Assembly (NCBI GenBank): GCA_019428905.1
Contig: JAHYJN010000001.1
Location: 112,870-176,869, forward strand
Direction of reading: 5' to 3'
Source of the DNA: Candidatus Brevefilum sp.
GTDB lineage: Bacteria; Chloroflexota; Anaerolineae; Anaerolineales; Anaerolineaceae
DNA length: 64,000 nt
Below, piece after piece: positions 7,430-16,260 of the stretch (positions are counted from its first letter, which is position 1; every line of letters begins with the position of its first letter). Made by a program: the position numbers and the translations under genes. The notes beneath the pieces were generated by a model that searched no databases, was not told the DNA's origin, and saw only the letters and a program-made list of their open reading frames with translations.

Positions 7430-9954
7430 GCGATCTGCCTAACGAAACAAACAACAACGAAGAAGAATTACGGATTGGCGTCTACATCTGCCATTGCGGC
7501 AGCAATATCGCCGGTGTGATTGACCCTGAAGAGGTTGTGAAATTTGCTGAAGGGCTGCCAGATGTTGTCCGTGCCACCGATACCCTATATGCCTGCGCTG
7601 ACTCAGGCCAACGCCTGATTAAAGAGGATATCGAAAAATTTAAACTGAACCGGGTGGTCGTCTCCGCCTGCTCAGTCCGCATGCACGAACCAACCTTTCG
7701 CGGGGCTGTTGCTGAAGCAGGGTTAAATCCCTTCTTGATGGAAATGGCGAATATTCGCGAGCAATGCACCTGGGCCCACGGTCACGACCGTGAAGGCGCC
7801 TTGCAGAAATCGATGGACCTGACCGCTGCGGCAGTCGCTAAAACCCGCTTCCTGACCACGTTGGACATGATTGATGTCCCAGTAACCAAAAAGGCTTTGG
7901 TCATTGGCGGTGGGGTAGCAGGTATCACGGCTTCATTAGACTTAGCCGAACAAGGCATTGAAACAATCCTGGTTGAAAAGGAACCGACGATTGGGGGGGT
8001 GATGTCACAGCTCAACAAGACCTTCCCTACCATGGACTGTAGCATATGAATACTCGCACCCAAAATGGTTGACGCGGCGCGTCAACCGAAAATTGATGTG
8101 CGAACTTACACCGAAGTTGAATCAGTTGAAGGCTTCGTCGGAAATTTCAAGGTCACCCTGCGAGAAAAAGCCAAGCATGTCCTGGCTGACCGCTGTAATG
8201 GCTGTGGCGATTGTGCCCGCGTCTGCCCGATTGAGGTTCCTAATTATTACGAAATGAACCTGGCACCCCGTAAAGCCGTTTATATTCCAATGAGCCAATC
8301 GGTGCCCCTGGTTTACACTGTTGATCTTGATGCTTGCATCCATTGTTATAAATGCGTTGAAGCCTGCGGTCCCCTGAAAGCGATCGATTTTAGCCAGGAG
8401 GATAAATACGTTCAAGAAGATATCGGCGCGATCGTCGTCGCCACCGGTTTTGGGCACTTCGACCCGAGCGTGATGGAAGAATACGGCTATGGCCGCTTTC
8501 CGAATGTGATCACCTCCATGGAAATGGAACGCCTGAACAACTCTGCGGGTCTAACTGCTGGCAATCTCATCCGTCCCAGCGACCGCAAAAACCCACAGAA
8601 ATTAGCGTTTATTAATTGCGTTGGATCACGTGATAAACGCTATAACCCTGGGTGTTCAAATTTCTGCTGCATGTACTCGATCAAAAACGCCGTTTTGCTC
8701 AAACAAATGTACCCAAATGTGGATATCACCATTTACTATATGGATATTCGAACGCCTTCTAAAGGATACGAAGAGTTCTACGACCGGGCCAGGGAAATGG
8801 GCATTCACTTCGTCCAAGGACGCCCAAGCTTAATCACAGAGGATGAAGAAACCCACAACTTGTTTGTCCATTCAGAGGATATCAGCCTCGGGCGAGTGAT
8901 CGAAAAAGAATATGACATGGTCATGCTCAACCAGGCAGCTGTTCCGCAACCGGATCAAAATCACATGAGTTCGGTGTTGAATGTTGTTCAAAGCCCGGGT
9001 GGATGGTTCATGGAATACCACCCCAAACTGCGCCCAATCGACAGTCCAACCGATGGCATTTTCTTTGCCGGTGCCTGCCAGGGGCCGAAAGACATCCCTG
9101 CCAGTGTCGCTGCCGGTTCAGCCGCCGCCTCTCGCGCCAGCCGCATCCTGCACTCGGAAAAATGGGAGATTGAACCGATCGTTGCCGTTGTTTGGCCCGA
9201 TCGTTGTTCTGCCACAACCAAAGGTCGTGCCTGCGGCTTGTGCGTCAAAGCCTGCCCCTATGGCGCGGTTGTGATTGATGGGGATAAAGCCGCCGAGATC
9301 ATCACCGCTAAATGCCACGGCTGCGGCGGATGCGTTGCTGAATGCCCTGAGGATGCCATCACACAAATGCACTACACGGACGCGCAAATTCTCTCTCAAA
9401 TCCGTGCATTATTAGCTGATAAACCTGAGGAAAAGATCCTCGCCTTCCGCTGCCAATGGTGTTCTTACGGCGGCGCGGACCTGGCGGGCACCAGCCACTT
9501 TGAATACACCGCAAATGAGCGTGGATTACGCGTCATGTGCTCAGCTCGCATGGACTCGGATTTCATCTACGAAGCCTATCGGCTGGGTGCCGGTGCCGTA
9601 TTGTACTCCGGCTGCCACCCTCAGGACTGCCACTATATTACCGGACAGAAGGTCGGGGCCAAACGCGCTGACCGCTTGAAGAAGATGTTTGAGCGCATGA
9701 ATATGACCGATGGACGCTTCAGGGTGGAGTGGATCAGTGCAGCCGAAGGTGATAAATATGCTCGTGTTCTGAATGAGATGCAAATGACTCTGGATAATAT
9801 GTCTCCTGAAGAGCTGCGTGATGAAATTGAGCGCCTCAAACCTGACATGGAAAAACGCTTGAAGCGCTTCCCGGGTGTTCCGGGTGTGTCAGAAGCGATG
9901 GACTATTCCGACACCCTCGTTGATGCGATCCTCAAAGCGAAGGAGACCTCATGA
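7426..9954 (+). CDS. hdrA: HdrA-MvhD fusion flavoprotein, probable selenoprotein (in-frame UGA at codon 208)
   Basis: Read through the TGA at 8047-8049, this is one 842-residue protein. The order is an HdrA N-domain (ICHCGSNI); an FAD fold with VIGGGVAG (~residue 160); the conserved HdrA segment FPTMDCSI-Sec-ILAPKM (Sec208), where the family has CSxC; ferredoxin clusters at ~257 (CNGCGDC) and ~304 (CIHCYKC); more flavoprotein; two clusters at ~604 and ~630 (CHGCGGC); and a C-terminal MvhD domain from ~674 (FRCQWCSYGGADLAG). HdrA is the bifurcating FAD subunit of heterodisulfide-reductase-type complexes; MvhD links it to hydrogenase. The frame and homology resume immediately after the TGA, with no ribosome-binding site for a separate 8065 start. 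A hairpin suited to be a bacterial SECIS follows the TGA. The 3' end overlaps the next gene as ATGA. A simple nonsense mutation is the alternative. Confidence 0.85.
8067..8087 (+). promoter_or_regulatory. Candidate bacterial SECIS hairpin downstream of the HdrA UGA
   Basis: A perfect 9-bp stem, GGTTGACGC paired with GCGTCAACC, closes a GGC loop. It starts 17 nt after the TGA at 8047-8049, and the first loop G is 27 nt past it. Bacterial SECIS elements are hairpins in this distance range with a conserved G early in the apical loop, read by SelB. The stem lies inside coding sequence (Val-Asp-Ala-Ala-Arg-Gln). Confidence 0.7.
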
Positions 9955-10907
9955 GCCATCCTGCTGCTGTTCGAACCTTTGCAGATGAAGTCAAAGCCAT
10001 CCCGGGTGGTGAACACCTGGAGCTGTGCTATTCCTGCGGCACGTGTGTTAGTAAATGCATGATCCAACAAAAAGTTGAGCCGGATTATAACCCCCGCCGC
10101 CTGCTGCGCATGGTGATGATGGACATGAAAGAGGAAGCCTTCGAAAGCCCAACCACCTGGATGTGCTCAGAATGCGACCTGTGCTACCAGGCCTGCCCGC
10201 AAGAAATCCATATTTCACAAGTGATCGCTGCTGTCAAACAATTGGCCGTAGATGCCGGGTACACCTCGCCTTTGACGCCTGTCCAGGTAGACGAAGCGCT
10301 ATGTTCCGGCTGTGGGATCTGTTCGATGGTCTGCCCATATCAAGCGCCTTCGCTATTTGAAAAAGTAGTCGATGGTGAAATAGATCGGTTTGCCCAGGTT
10401 GACTCGAACAAATGCATGGGCTGCGGCACCTGTGTGGGCGCCTGCCCGCTCGGCGCAATTTCGCGCGAAGGCGTCAGCAACTCAGAAATTCAGTCCCAAA
10501 TCCCCTCCCCAGATCAGACCATCCCGGATATTATCACCTTCGTCTGCGATTGGTCGCTGCGGGAAGGTGCTGATGTTGAATTATTAGAAAGTTACCCCGC
10601 CGACCAGGTAAATGTGGTTCACATCCCCTGTACGGGACGGATCGATCCGCAGCACGCGTTGATGGCCCTCGATTCCGGCGTGAAGGGCGTCTTGGTCTGC
10701 GGCTGCAAACCCGGTGAATGCCATTTCAAACGCGGTAACCATGTGGCGAAATGCAAACTGGGCTTGTTGGATACCATGTTCAAACAAATCCAATCGCCCC
10801 ACAAAGAAATCCGCTTTGTTCAAATTGGCACGCAGGAGCGAGGTCGCATCCGCCACGAAATTGACGAAATATTAACCGCAGTTAGCCCTGCAAAGGAGGC
10901 GAAATAA
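9951..10907 (+). CDS. HdrC-ferredoxin-MvhD fusion protein
   Basis: 318 residues in three parts. Residues ~1-100 resemble HdrC, with CYSCGTCVSKC and CSECDLCYQAC. Residues ~110-170 are a two-cluster ferredoxin (CSGCGICSMVC, CMGCGTCVGAC). Residues ~185-318 are an MvhD-like delta domain. The first MvhD motif reads FVCDWSLREGADVE, so the second cysteine of the usual CxWC motif is replaced by Ser, while CGCKPGECHF is kept. It probably relays electrons between HdrA and the hydrogenase or AOR branch. No HdrB with CCG domains follows, so the usual HdrC partner is missing. The start overlaps HdrA (ATGA), and the stop overlaps the hydrogenase small subunit (TAATG). Confidence 0.85.
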   Translation: MSHPAAVRTFADEVKAIPGGEHLELCYSCGTCVSKCMIQQKVEPDYNPRRLLRMVMMDMKEEAFESPTTWMCSECDLCYQACPQEIHISQVIAAVKQLAVDAGYTSPLTPVQVDEALCSGCGICSMVCPYQAPSLFEKVVDGEIDRFAQVDSNKCMGCGTCVGACPLGAISREGVSNSEIQSQIPSPDQTIPDIITFVCDWSLREGADVELLESYPADQVNVVHIPCTGRIDPQHALMALDSGVKGVLVCGCKPGECHFKRGNHVAKCKLGLLDTMFKQIQSPHKEIRFVQIGTQERGRIRHEIDEILTAVSPAKEAK

Positions 10908-11881
10908 TGGCCGCAGAAGCAAAACCGAAACTCGCCTTTTACTGGGCTGGCAGCTGCGGAGGGTGTGAAATCACCATCACGGAGCTGGGCATGCGCCTGG
11001 TCGATGTCTCCGAACTGGCTGACATCGTCTTCTGGCCAGCGGCAATGGACTTCAAGTACGACGATGTCCGGGGTTTGGCTGACCAGGAAATTGACCTGTG
11101 TTTCTTCAATGGCGCGATTCGCAATGCTGAAAACGAAGAGTTTGCCCACCTGCTGCGCCGGAAATCAAAAATCATGGTCGCCTTTGGCTCCTGTTCCCAC
11201 CTGGGCGGCATCCCGGGGCTGGCCAATATGTACGACATCGAAGCCTTATGCGAGCGGGTGTTTGACACCTCACCCTCCCTGGATAACAGTCGTGGCATCC
11301 GGCCGCAAACGATCACCAAAGTGCCTGAAGGTGAGATCAAACTCCCCCCCCTGCATCAATCCGTCAAACATTTGGCGGAGATCACGGACGTTGATTACTT
11401 CATGCCCGGCTGCCCGCCAGTGGTTGACCAGGTTTGGAAGGTGTTCCAGGCTGCCCTCAACGGGGAGCTGCCCCCGAAGGGCTCGGTGATCGGTGCTGAT
11501 GAGAAAAGTGTGTGCGATGTATGCCCCCGTGAAAAGGGTGAACCTGGTTTCAGGATCTCTGAATTCAAACGTCCGCACGAAGTTGACCTTGACCCAGATA
11601 AGTGTTTCCTAACCCAGGGCGTCATTTGCTGCGGACCCGTGACCCGGGCTGGATGCGGCACACCCTGCTTGAATGGGAATATGCCCTGTCGCGGCTGTTA
11701 TGGTCCCGCCGAAGGTATTATCGACCAAGGGGCAAAACTTGCCAGCTTTATCGGTGGGCTGATCGACACAGATGACCCAGAGAAATTGCAATCTATCTTA
11801 GATTCGATTGTTGACCCAGCGGGCACCTTCTACCGCTTCGGGTTAGCCCATTCGATTATAAGCAAGATGAAATATGAGTAA
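10907..11881 (+). CDS. mvhG: [NiFe] hydrogenase small subunit, group 3c (MvhG-like)
   Basis: 324 residues. The proximal [4Fe-4S] cluster ligands begin with WAGSCGGCE near the N-terminus and continue with FGSCSHLGG and PGCPP. Further cysteine sets follow in the C-terminal third (CDVCPREKG, GVICCGPVTRAGCGTPC, CRGCYGP), as in F420-non-reducing hydrogenases. There is no Tat signal, so it is cytoplasmic. It would pass H2 electrons to the MvhD domains encoded upstream. The start overlaps the previous stop by 1 nt. The gene order delta-domain protein, small subunit, large subunit is that of Mvh hydrogenases, and the AOR genes upstream are the unusual part. Confidence 0.9.
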   Translation: MAAEAKPKLAFYWAGSCGGCEITITELGMRLVDVSELADIVFWPAAMDFKYDDVRGLADQEIDLCFFNGAIRNAENEEFAHLLRRKSKIMVAFGSCSHLGGIPGLANMYDIEALCERVFDTSPSLDNSRGIRPQTITKVPEGEIKLPPLHQSVKHLAEITDVDYFMPGCPPVVDQVWKVFQAALNGELPPKGSVIGADEKSVCDVCPREKGEPGFRISEFKRPHEVDLDPDKCFLTQGVICCGPVTRAGCGTPCLNGNMPCRGCYGPAEGIIDQGAKLASFIGGLIDTDDPEKLQSILDSIVDPAGTFYRFGLAHSIISKMKYE

Positions 11882-11891
11882 GGAAACCTTA

Positions 11892-13358
11892 ATGAATCAA
11901 AAGATCAGTATCGATCCCATCACACGCTTGGAAGGACATGGCCGGATCGATTTATTCCTGGATGAGGACGGTGGTTTGTCAAACGCCTATCTGATCGTCC
12001 CGGAATTGCGCGGCTTTGAAAAATTTTGCGAGGGGCGCCCGGTAGAGGAGATGCCTCGCATCACCCAGCGTATCTGCGGCGTGTGCCCGATCGCCCATCA
12101 TATGGCTGCCGCTAAAGCAGGTGATGCCGTCTATCATGTTGAAATCCCACCCACAGCCAAGAAATTGCGCGAGCTGATGTATTCTGCCTTTTTCGTCGCT
12201 GACCATGCCACCCACTTCTACATTTTAGGCGGTCCAGACTTCGTTGTGGGACCTGACGCGCCCAAAGCGGACCGCAACATCCTCGGTGTTGTGCGCAAGG
12301 TGGGCAAGGAATTTGGCGCGAAAGTCATGCAGCTGCTCAAAGACAACCACGAGATCACAGCCATGATCGGCGGCCGCTATATTCACTCCGTCAGCGCCAT
12401 CGTGGGGGGCGTCAGCAAACCGATCACCGAAGCAGACCGCCTGGCGATCCTTGAACGGTCACTACGCTCGGTGGAATTCGCTAAAGAGTCCCTGGCTTTA
12501 TTTGATGATATCGTCTTGGGAAATCCCGCCTATGTAGAGATGATCACCAGCGATGCTTATGCACATCAAACCTATTACATGGGCCTGGTGGATGAGAACA
12601 ACCATGTCAATTTTTACGATGGCAAAGTGCGGGTTGTCTCACCCAAAGGCAAAGAATTGGTCAAATACGGACCCGATGAATACCTGGATGTGATCGCAGA
12701 ACACATCGAACCCTGGACCTACCTCAAATTCCCCTATCTCAAACAGATCGGCTGGAAAGGGTTCGTGGACGGTGAGGACAGCGGCGTCTATCGCGCCTCT
12801 CCGCTTTCCCGCTTGAACGCAGCCGATGGTATGGCGACACCAGAAGCACAGAAAATGTATGAGCGGTTCTTTGACACCCTGGGTGGCAAACCGGTCCACT
12901 CAACACTCGCCACCCATTGGGCACGGCTGATTGAAATTTTATATGCAGCAGAGCGCGCCGTAGAACTGGCATCCGATGAAACCATCACGGATCCCCATGT
13001 TCATACCATCCCCACCGAAACCCCAACCGAGGGCATTGCCATTGTTGAAGCCCCACGCGGCACCCTCACCCATCATTACAAAACGGATGCGCGCGGGCTG
13101 ATCCAGGCGGTCAACCTGATCGTTGGCACGACCAACAACTATGCCGCCATCGATATGTCGATCGTCAAAGCTGCAAAAAACCTGATCAAAGCCGGGCAGA
13201 AAATCTCCGATGGTGCGTTGAATAAAATTGAGATGGCCTTCCGAGCCTACGACCCCTGCTTGGGCTGTGCAACTCATTCCCAACCAGGCGAAACACCCCT
13301 CAAGATCAAGCTTTTTGACCACAATCACAACCTCATCGAAGAGATCCGCAGGGATTAG
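11892..13358 (+). CDS. mvhA: [NiFe] hydrogenase large subunit, group 3c (MvhA-like)
   Basis: 488 residues. The active-site cysteines are in [10 protein letters not shown] (~residue 59) and [11 protein letters not shown] near the C-terminus. After the last His, a ~23-residue tail (starting SQPGETPLK) remains, which a maturation endopeptidase would remove after Ni insertion. Both cysteine pairs are true Cys codons, so this is not a [NiFeSe] enzyme. I chose the ATG at 11892 because AAGGA sits 7 nt upstream; an in-frame ATG at 11874 overlapping the small subunit is an alternative. No dedicated protease lies in this operon; the only protease gene seen is at 42026. Confidence 0.9.
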   Translation: MNQKISIDPITRLEGHGRIDLFLDEDGGLSNAYLIVPELRGFEKFCEGRPVEEMPRITQRICGVCPIAHHMAAAKAGDAVYHVEIPPTAKKLRELMYSAFFVADHATHFYILGGPDFVVGPDAPKADRNILGVVRKVGKEFGAKVMQLLKDNHEITAMIGGRYIHSVSAIVGGVSKPITEADRLAILERSLRSVEFAKESLALFDDIVLGNPAYVEMITSDAYAHQTYYMGLVDENNHVNFYDGKVRVVSPKGKELVKYGPDEYLDVIAEHIEPWTYLKFPYLKQIGWKGFVDGEDSGVYRASPLSRLNAADGMATPEAQKMYERFFDTLGGKPVHSTLATHWARLIEILYAAERAVELASDETITDPHVHTIPTETPTEGIAIVEAPRGTLTHHYKTDARGLIQAVNLIVGTTNNYAAIDMSIVKAAKNLIKAGQKISDGALNKIEMAFRAYDPCLGCATHSQPGETPLKIKLFDHNHNLIEEIRRD

Positions 13359-13369
13359 GAGCACACACC

Positions 13370-14347
13370 ATGAGCGAGCGTGGAAAAACAATCAAAAAAC
13401 GAACTGAACACACCATGACCCTTGAGCGGCCGATGGTCACCCGCCATTACCTGATGACCTGGGACCTCGACCGCTGCGTCGGCTGCCAGATGGGCCCCAG
13501 CGTCTGTCCAAAGAACGCCCTGACCCATGTTGATGGTGAAATCGTGGATGGCCGCATGGTCATCAAGCCCTCGGTGGATGTCGACCCAGAGCTGTGCGTT
13601 TTGTGCGGTATCTGTGTGGAAATCTGCACCGTGCATGCCATTTCAATCACGGTCAACGATCAACCCGAAAACCCGGTGCTGAAATATGATGCTTTCCCTG
13701 AAGTGCGCGGACACCTAAACTTTGATAAGGAATCTTTCGATTTTTCACTCAAGGACCTGGTAATCGGCAATTGCCCAACCAACATCATCAGCTATGACCC
13801 GGAAAAAGACACCATGGTCATCAAGTACGAAGATTGCATTCGCTGCAGGCAGTGTGAAGTCGCCAGCAATGGCGCTTTCAAAGTTACCCAACGCTGGCAG
13901 GGCAGTGTGGAATTGCACCGAGAGCGATGCGTGGAAGGCTGCCTGGCCTGTGCCGATGTCTGCCCGACTCGGGCATTACATATCAACGACCAAAGCGAGC
14001 TGGTCTTGGCCGATTATTACTGCATCAAATGCGGCGCCTGTATGCATGCCTGCCCCATCAAACCCGAATTTAGCGAAGAAGAATTCACCTTCGAATCCCA
14101 GGGGCTGACTTTAACCCGCTCCTTCCAAAAATTGGTCAACCCGGAGGAACTGGCGATCAAAGTCGAACGCTGGCGGACCCAGCCCACAGATATTAAAAGC
14201 GCCGCCTGGATTGAAGCCCTGCGTAAGCTGGCCGACGACAAAGCCAGTGCGGTTGAGATTGACCGGAAGCGAGCCCTGAGACGTAAGGACTTAATCGTTG
14301 CACTGCGAGGGCACACCTTGCCTCAGTTTACTAAAGACAAAGAGTAG
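13370..14347 (+). CDS. Polyferredoxin-type 4Fe-4S protein
   Basis: 325 residues with repeated ferredoxin motifs. CVLCGICVEIC, CVEGCLACADVC and CIKCGACMHAC look regular. The first motif is stretched (CVGCQMGPSVC). The third, CIRCRQC, lacks its own following Cys-Pro and may use the Cys of NCPTN upstream. The C-terminal ~80 residues are charged and without cysteines. As the last gene of the AOR-Hdr-Mvh operon it may be the exit to soluble ferredoxin, comparable in position to MvhB, though the sequence is not a clear MvhB. AGGAG precedes the ATG at 13370; a second in-frame ATG is at 13415. Confidence 0.8.
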   Translation: MSERGKTIKKRTEHTMTLERPMVTRHYLMTWDLDRCVGCQMGPSVCPKNALTHVDGEIVDGRMVIKPSVDVDPELCVLCGICVEICTVHAISITVNDQPENPVLKYDAFPEVRGHLNFDKESFDFSLKDLVIGNCPTNIISYDPEKDTMVIKYEDCIRCRQCEVASNGAFKVTQRWQGSVELHRERCVEGCLACADVCPTRALHINDQSELVLADYYCIKCGACMHACPIKPEFSEEEFTFESQGLTLTRSFQKLVNPEELAIKVERWRTQPTDIKSAAWIEALRKLADDKASAVEIDRKRALRRKDLIVALRGHTLPQFTKDKE

Positions 14348-14406
14348 TATTTAATCGAATATCACCAAACGTACCAATTAATAAGAAACCAAGAAGCAAA
14401 TTCTTT

Positions 14407-14436
14407 GAAAAAACATAACCTTGGTTATGTTTTTTC
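14407..14436. terminator. Bidirectional intrinsic terminator after the AOR-Hdr-hydrogenase operon
   Basis: GAAAAAACATAACC and GGTTATGTTTTTTC form a perfect inverted repeat around TT (effective loop CTTG). The T-run on one side and A-run on the other let it act on both strands. It separates the plus-strand redox operon from the minus-strand lipoprotein gene. Confidence 0.85.
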
Positions 14437-14585
14437 GTTTAAGTCAAAACCCACCAAGGAGCGGTTGTGTTCTCAATCGCCAACAGACTCAGATCATATC
14501 TTCGATTCTTGTGGCACCTCAATCTGGTTTTTGCTGAAATCGACCTGGAACCAAGAATTTCCTCACAATTCTAAACCCCAACAAT

Positions 14586-15815
14586 TTACGGCAGCCTGCC
14601 CCAATCGATATAGCTTTTGGTGTAAGGATCCACCTGGATGGGGATCGCTGTCTTCGTCCCCGTGATGAGATCAAAAATAAAAAATTGTTCCAGGCCTCCA
14701 TCGTTCTGGCTAAAAATAAGTTGTGTCCCATCGGGAGACCAGGTCGCAAATTCAGCAAATGCACATTCCACCACCGATTCCTGGCTGCCATCCGACTTAA
14801 TCAATCTTACACACCGATCGGTCTCGGTGAACTCGTCATCCGCAAAGCTCATGGTCGTGAAAGCAATCCACTCCCCATCAGGCGACCAGCGAACATCTAG
14901 GGGTGCTGTATTTGCTGCTGAGAAAACTTCAATCAGCTCACTGTAATCCGTATTGGTTACAAACAGTGCGCTTTCAACATAGCCAAACATCTGCTGGCGC
15001 GCGACCGCCATCTGCTGGCTGTCCGGGGAAAAATCAAAACTGCCAACGTCCACGCCCGCAGGCGGAGTGATCACGCTCAAGGTGGGTAAATGCCACAGGC
15101 TGGCAGGACCACATTCTGAATAGCACCCACAGCTGTTGATGCTGGCCCATTCGCCATTAGGAGAGATGGCTTGGATGAAACGCAATCCGCCCCCAATATT
15201 GGCAATCAGAGTAGCATTGCTTAACTCCTGCACATCCAGCCTCATAATGTCAAAGTTGAGCAATTCCTGGTCATCCAGGTCTTCTATCGCCGGACATTCC
15301 ATCTCCCCCTGGACAGCATAAAATTGTGTTCCTGCTCCCTGCCAGGCGAAGAATTGTCCATAAGGACTGATATCCAGACTGGTATCCGTTTCAAAATCCT
15401 GGATCAAGGACCTATCTCCCAGGCTATAAGCCAGGTAACGTCCATCGGGCGAGAATTGTGCACGGCCATAATAATTAGAAAATTCATCTCCTACACCAAC
15501 CAGAGACACCTGGATCATTTCGTCAGTATCAACCAGGTAGCGCCAGACTTGAGCATCGAAGCGGTAAGCAATTTGGCCTGAATTGCTCTCATTGCTAGGC
15601 GTAACAGTTGCTGCCATCGTTTTTGTCACAATTAGCTCGGTTGGCTGGATCACTTCGGCAGTCGCTTTTACATCTTCGAGCGGTGTAGGCTGGGTACTGA
15701 TCACTTCAAGAGTTTCCGTAGGCAGCCTTTGTGCTATGTTTGGTAAACCACAAGCGACAGTCACAGCAATGAGAAAAGCCATCAACACATAAATGGAAGT
15801 AGATTTCATGTTCAT
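14586..15815 (-). CDS. Lipoprotein with WD40-like/TolB-type beta-propeller repeats
   Basis: 409 residues. The N-terminus is a lipoprotein signal (MKSTSIYVLMAFLIAVTVAC), with the lipobox ending at Cys ~22. A short Thr/Pro-rich linker follows. The body contains repeated blade signatures such as SPDGRYLAYS, SPNGEWASI, SPDSQQMAVA, SPDGEWIAFT and SPDGTQLIFS, giving a propeller of about six blades. It would be an outer-face membrane-tethered protein. The binding partner is unknown. It is monocistronic, and AGGAG lies just before the ATG. Confidence 0.85.
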   Translation of the reverse strand: MNMKSTSIYVLMAFLIAVTVACGLPNIAQRLPTETLEVISTQPTPLEDVKATAEVIQPTELIVTKTMAATVTPSNESNSGQIAYRFDAQVWRYLVDTDEMIQVSLVGVGDEFSNYYGRAQFSPDGRYLAYSLGDRSLIQDFETDTSLDISPYGQFFAWQGAGTQFYAVQGEMECPAIEDLDDQELLNFDIMRLDVQELSNATLIANIGGGLRFIQAISPNGEWASINSCGCYSECGPASLWHLPTLSVITPPAGVDVGSFDFSPDSQQMAVARQQMFGYVESALFVTNTDYSELIEVFSAANTAPLDVRWSPDGEWIAFTTMSFADDEFTETDRCVRLIKSDGSQESVVECAFAEFATWSPDGTQLIFSQNDGGLEQFFIFDLITGTKTAIPIQVDPYTKSYIDWGRLP

Positions 15816-16260
15816 TGGTCTCCTGACCCTTAATTTGTGTACTGCTTATTATAAAAGATTTGACAATTTAGAATATATTGGCATCTACAAATGTGACAGT
15901 GTAAACCAACATGTCCCATCTTGAAAAGGCAGAAGGTTGGACAGTGAGTGTGTTACGCATGATAATAGGCTTCGCAGTGGAAGGTATACTGTCAAACGGG
16001 TGCCTGGATGTTGCACGTTCCATCCTTCACAAATTTACCAGGCTTACATCTATTATTTTTTAGCTCTTTGAAATTCTAAATTCAATCTAAAGCCAAGAAT
16101 AATTGCCACATTTGTGTTAATTACTTTTTTAGCTGACCAAATGGCGGATTTGGTTCAGGACCCCCGCCTAAAAGAGAAATACGATTATATAATCAAGGGA
16201 TATCAATCGCAACGCTAACACCGCCAGGTTGCGTCTAAACCACCTTAGAAAGGGCTCTAC
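15816..16260. other. 445-bp intergenic region between divergent genes
   Basis: This gap holds the promoters of the lipoprotein (minus) and the GH20 gene (plus). I see a TATAAT inside the palindrome GATTATATAATC at 16183-16194, but no good -35 for it, and a TATAAT-like box on the minus strand about 45 nt before the lipoprotein ATG. No convincing gene, RNA or long repeat is visible. Confidence 0.5.

Noticed and set aside
8065..9954. HdrA as two separate genes (207-residue and 629-residue proteins)
   Set aside because: The second part would start inside the conserved ILAPKM segment, has no ribosome-binding site, and homology is continuous across the TGA in the same frame.
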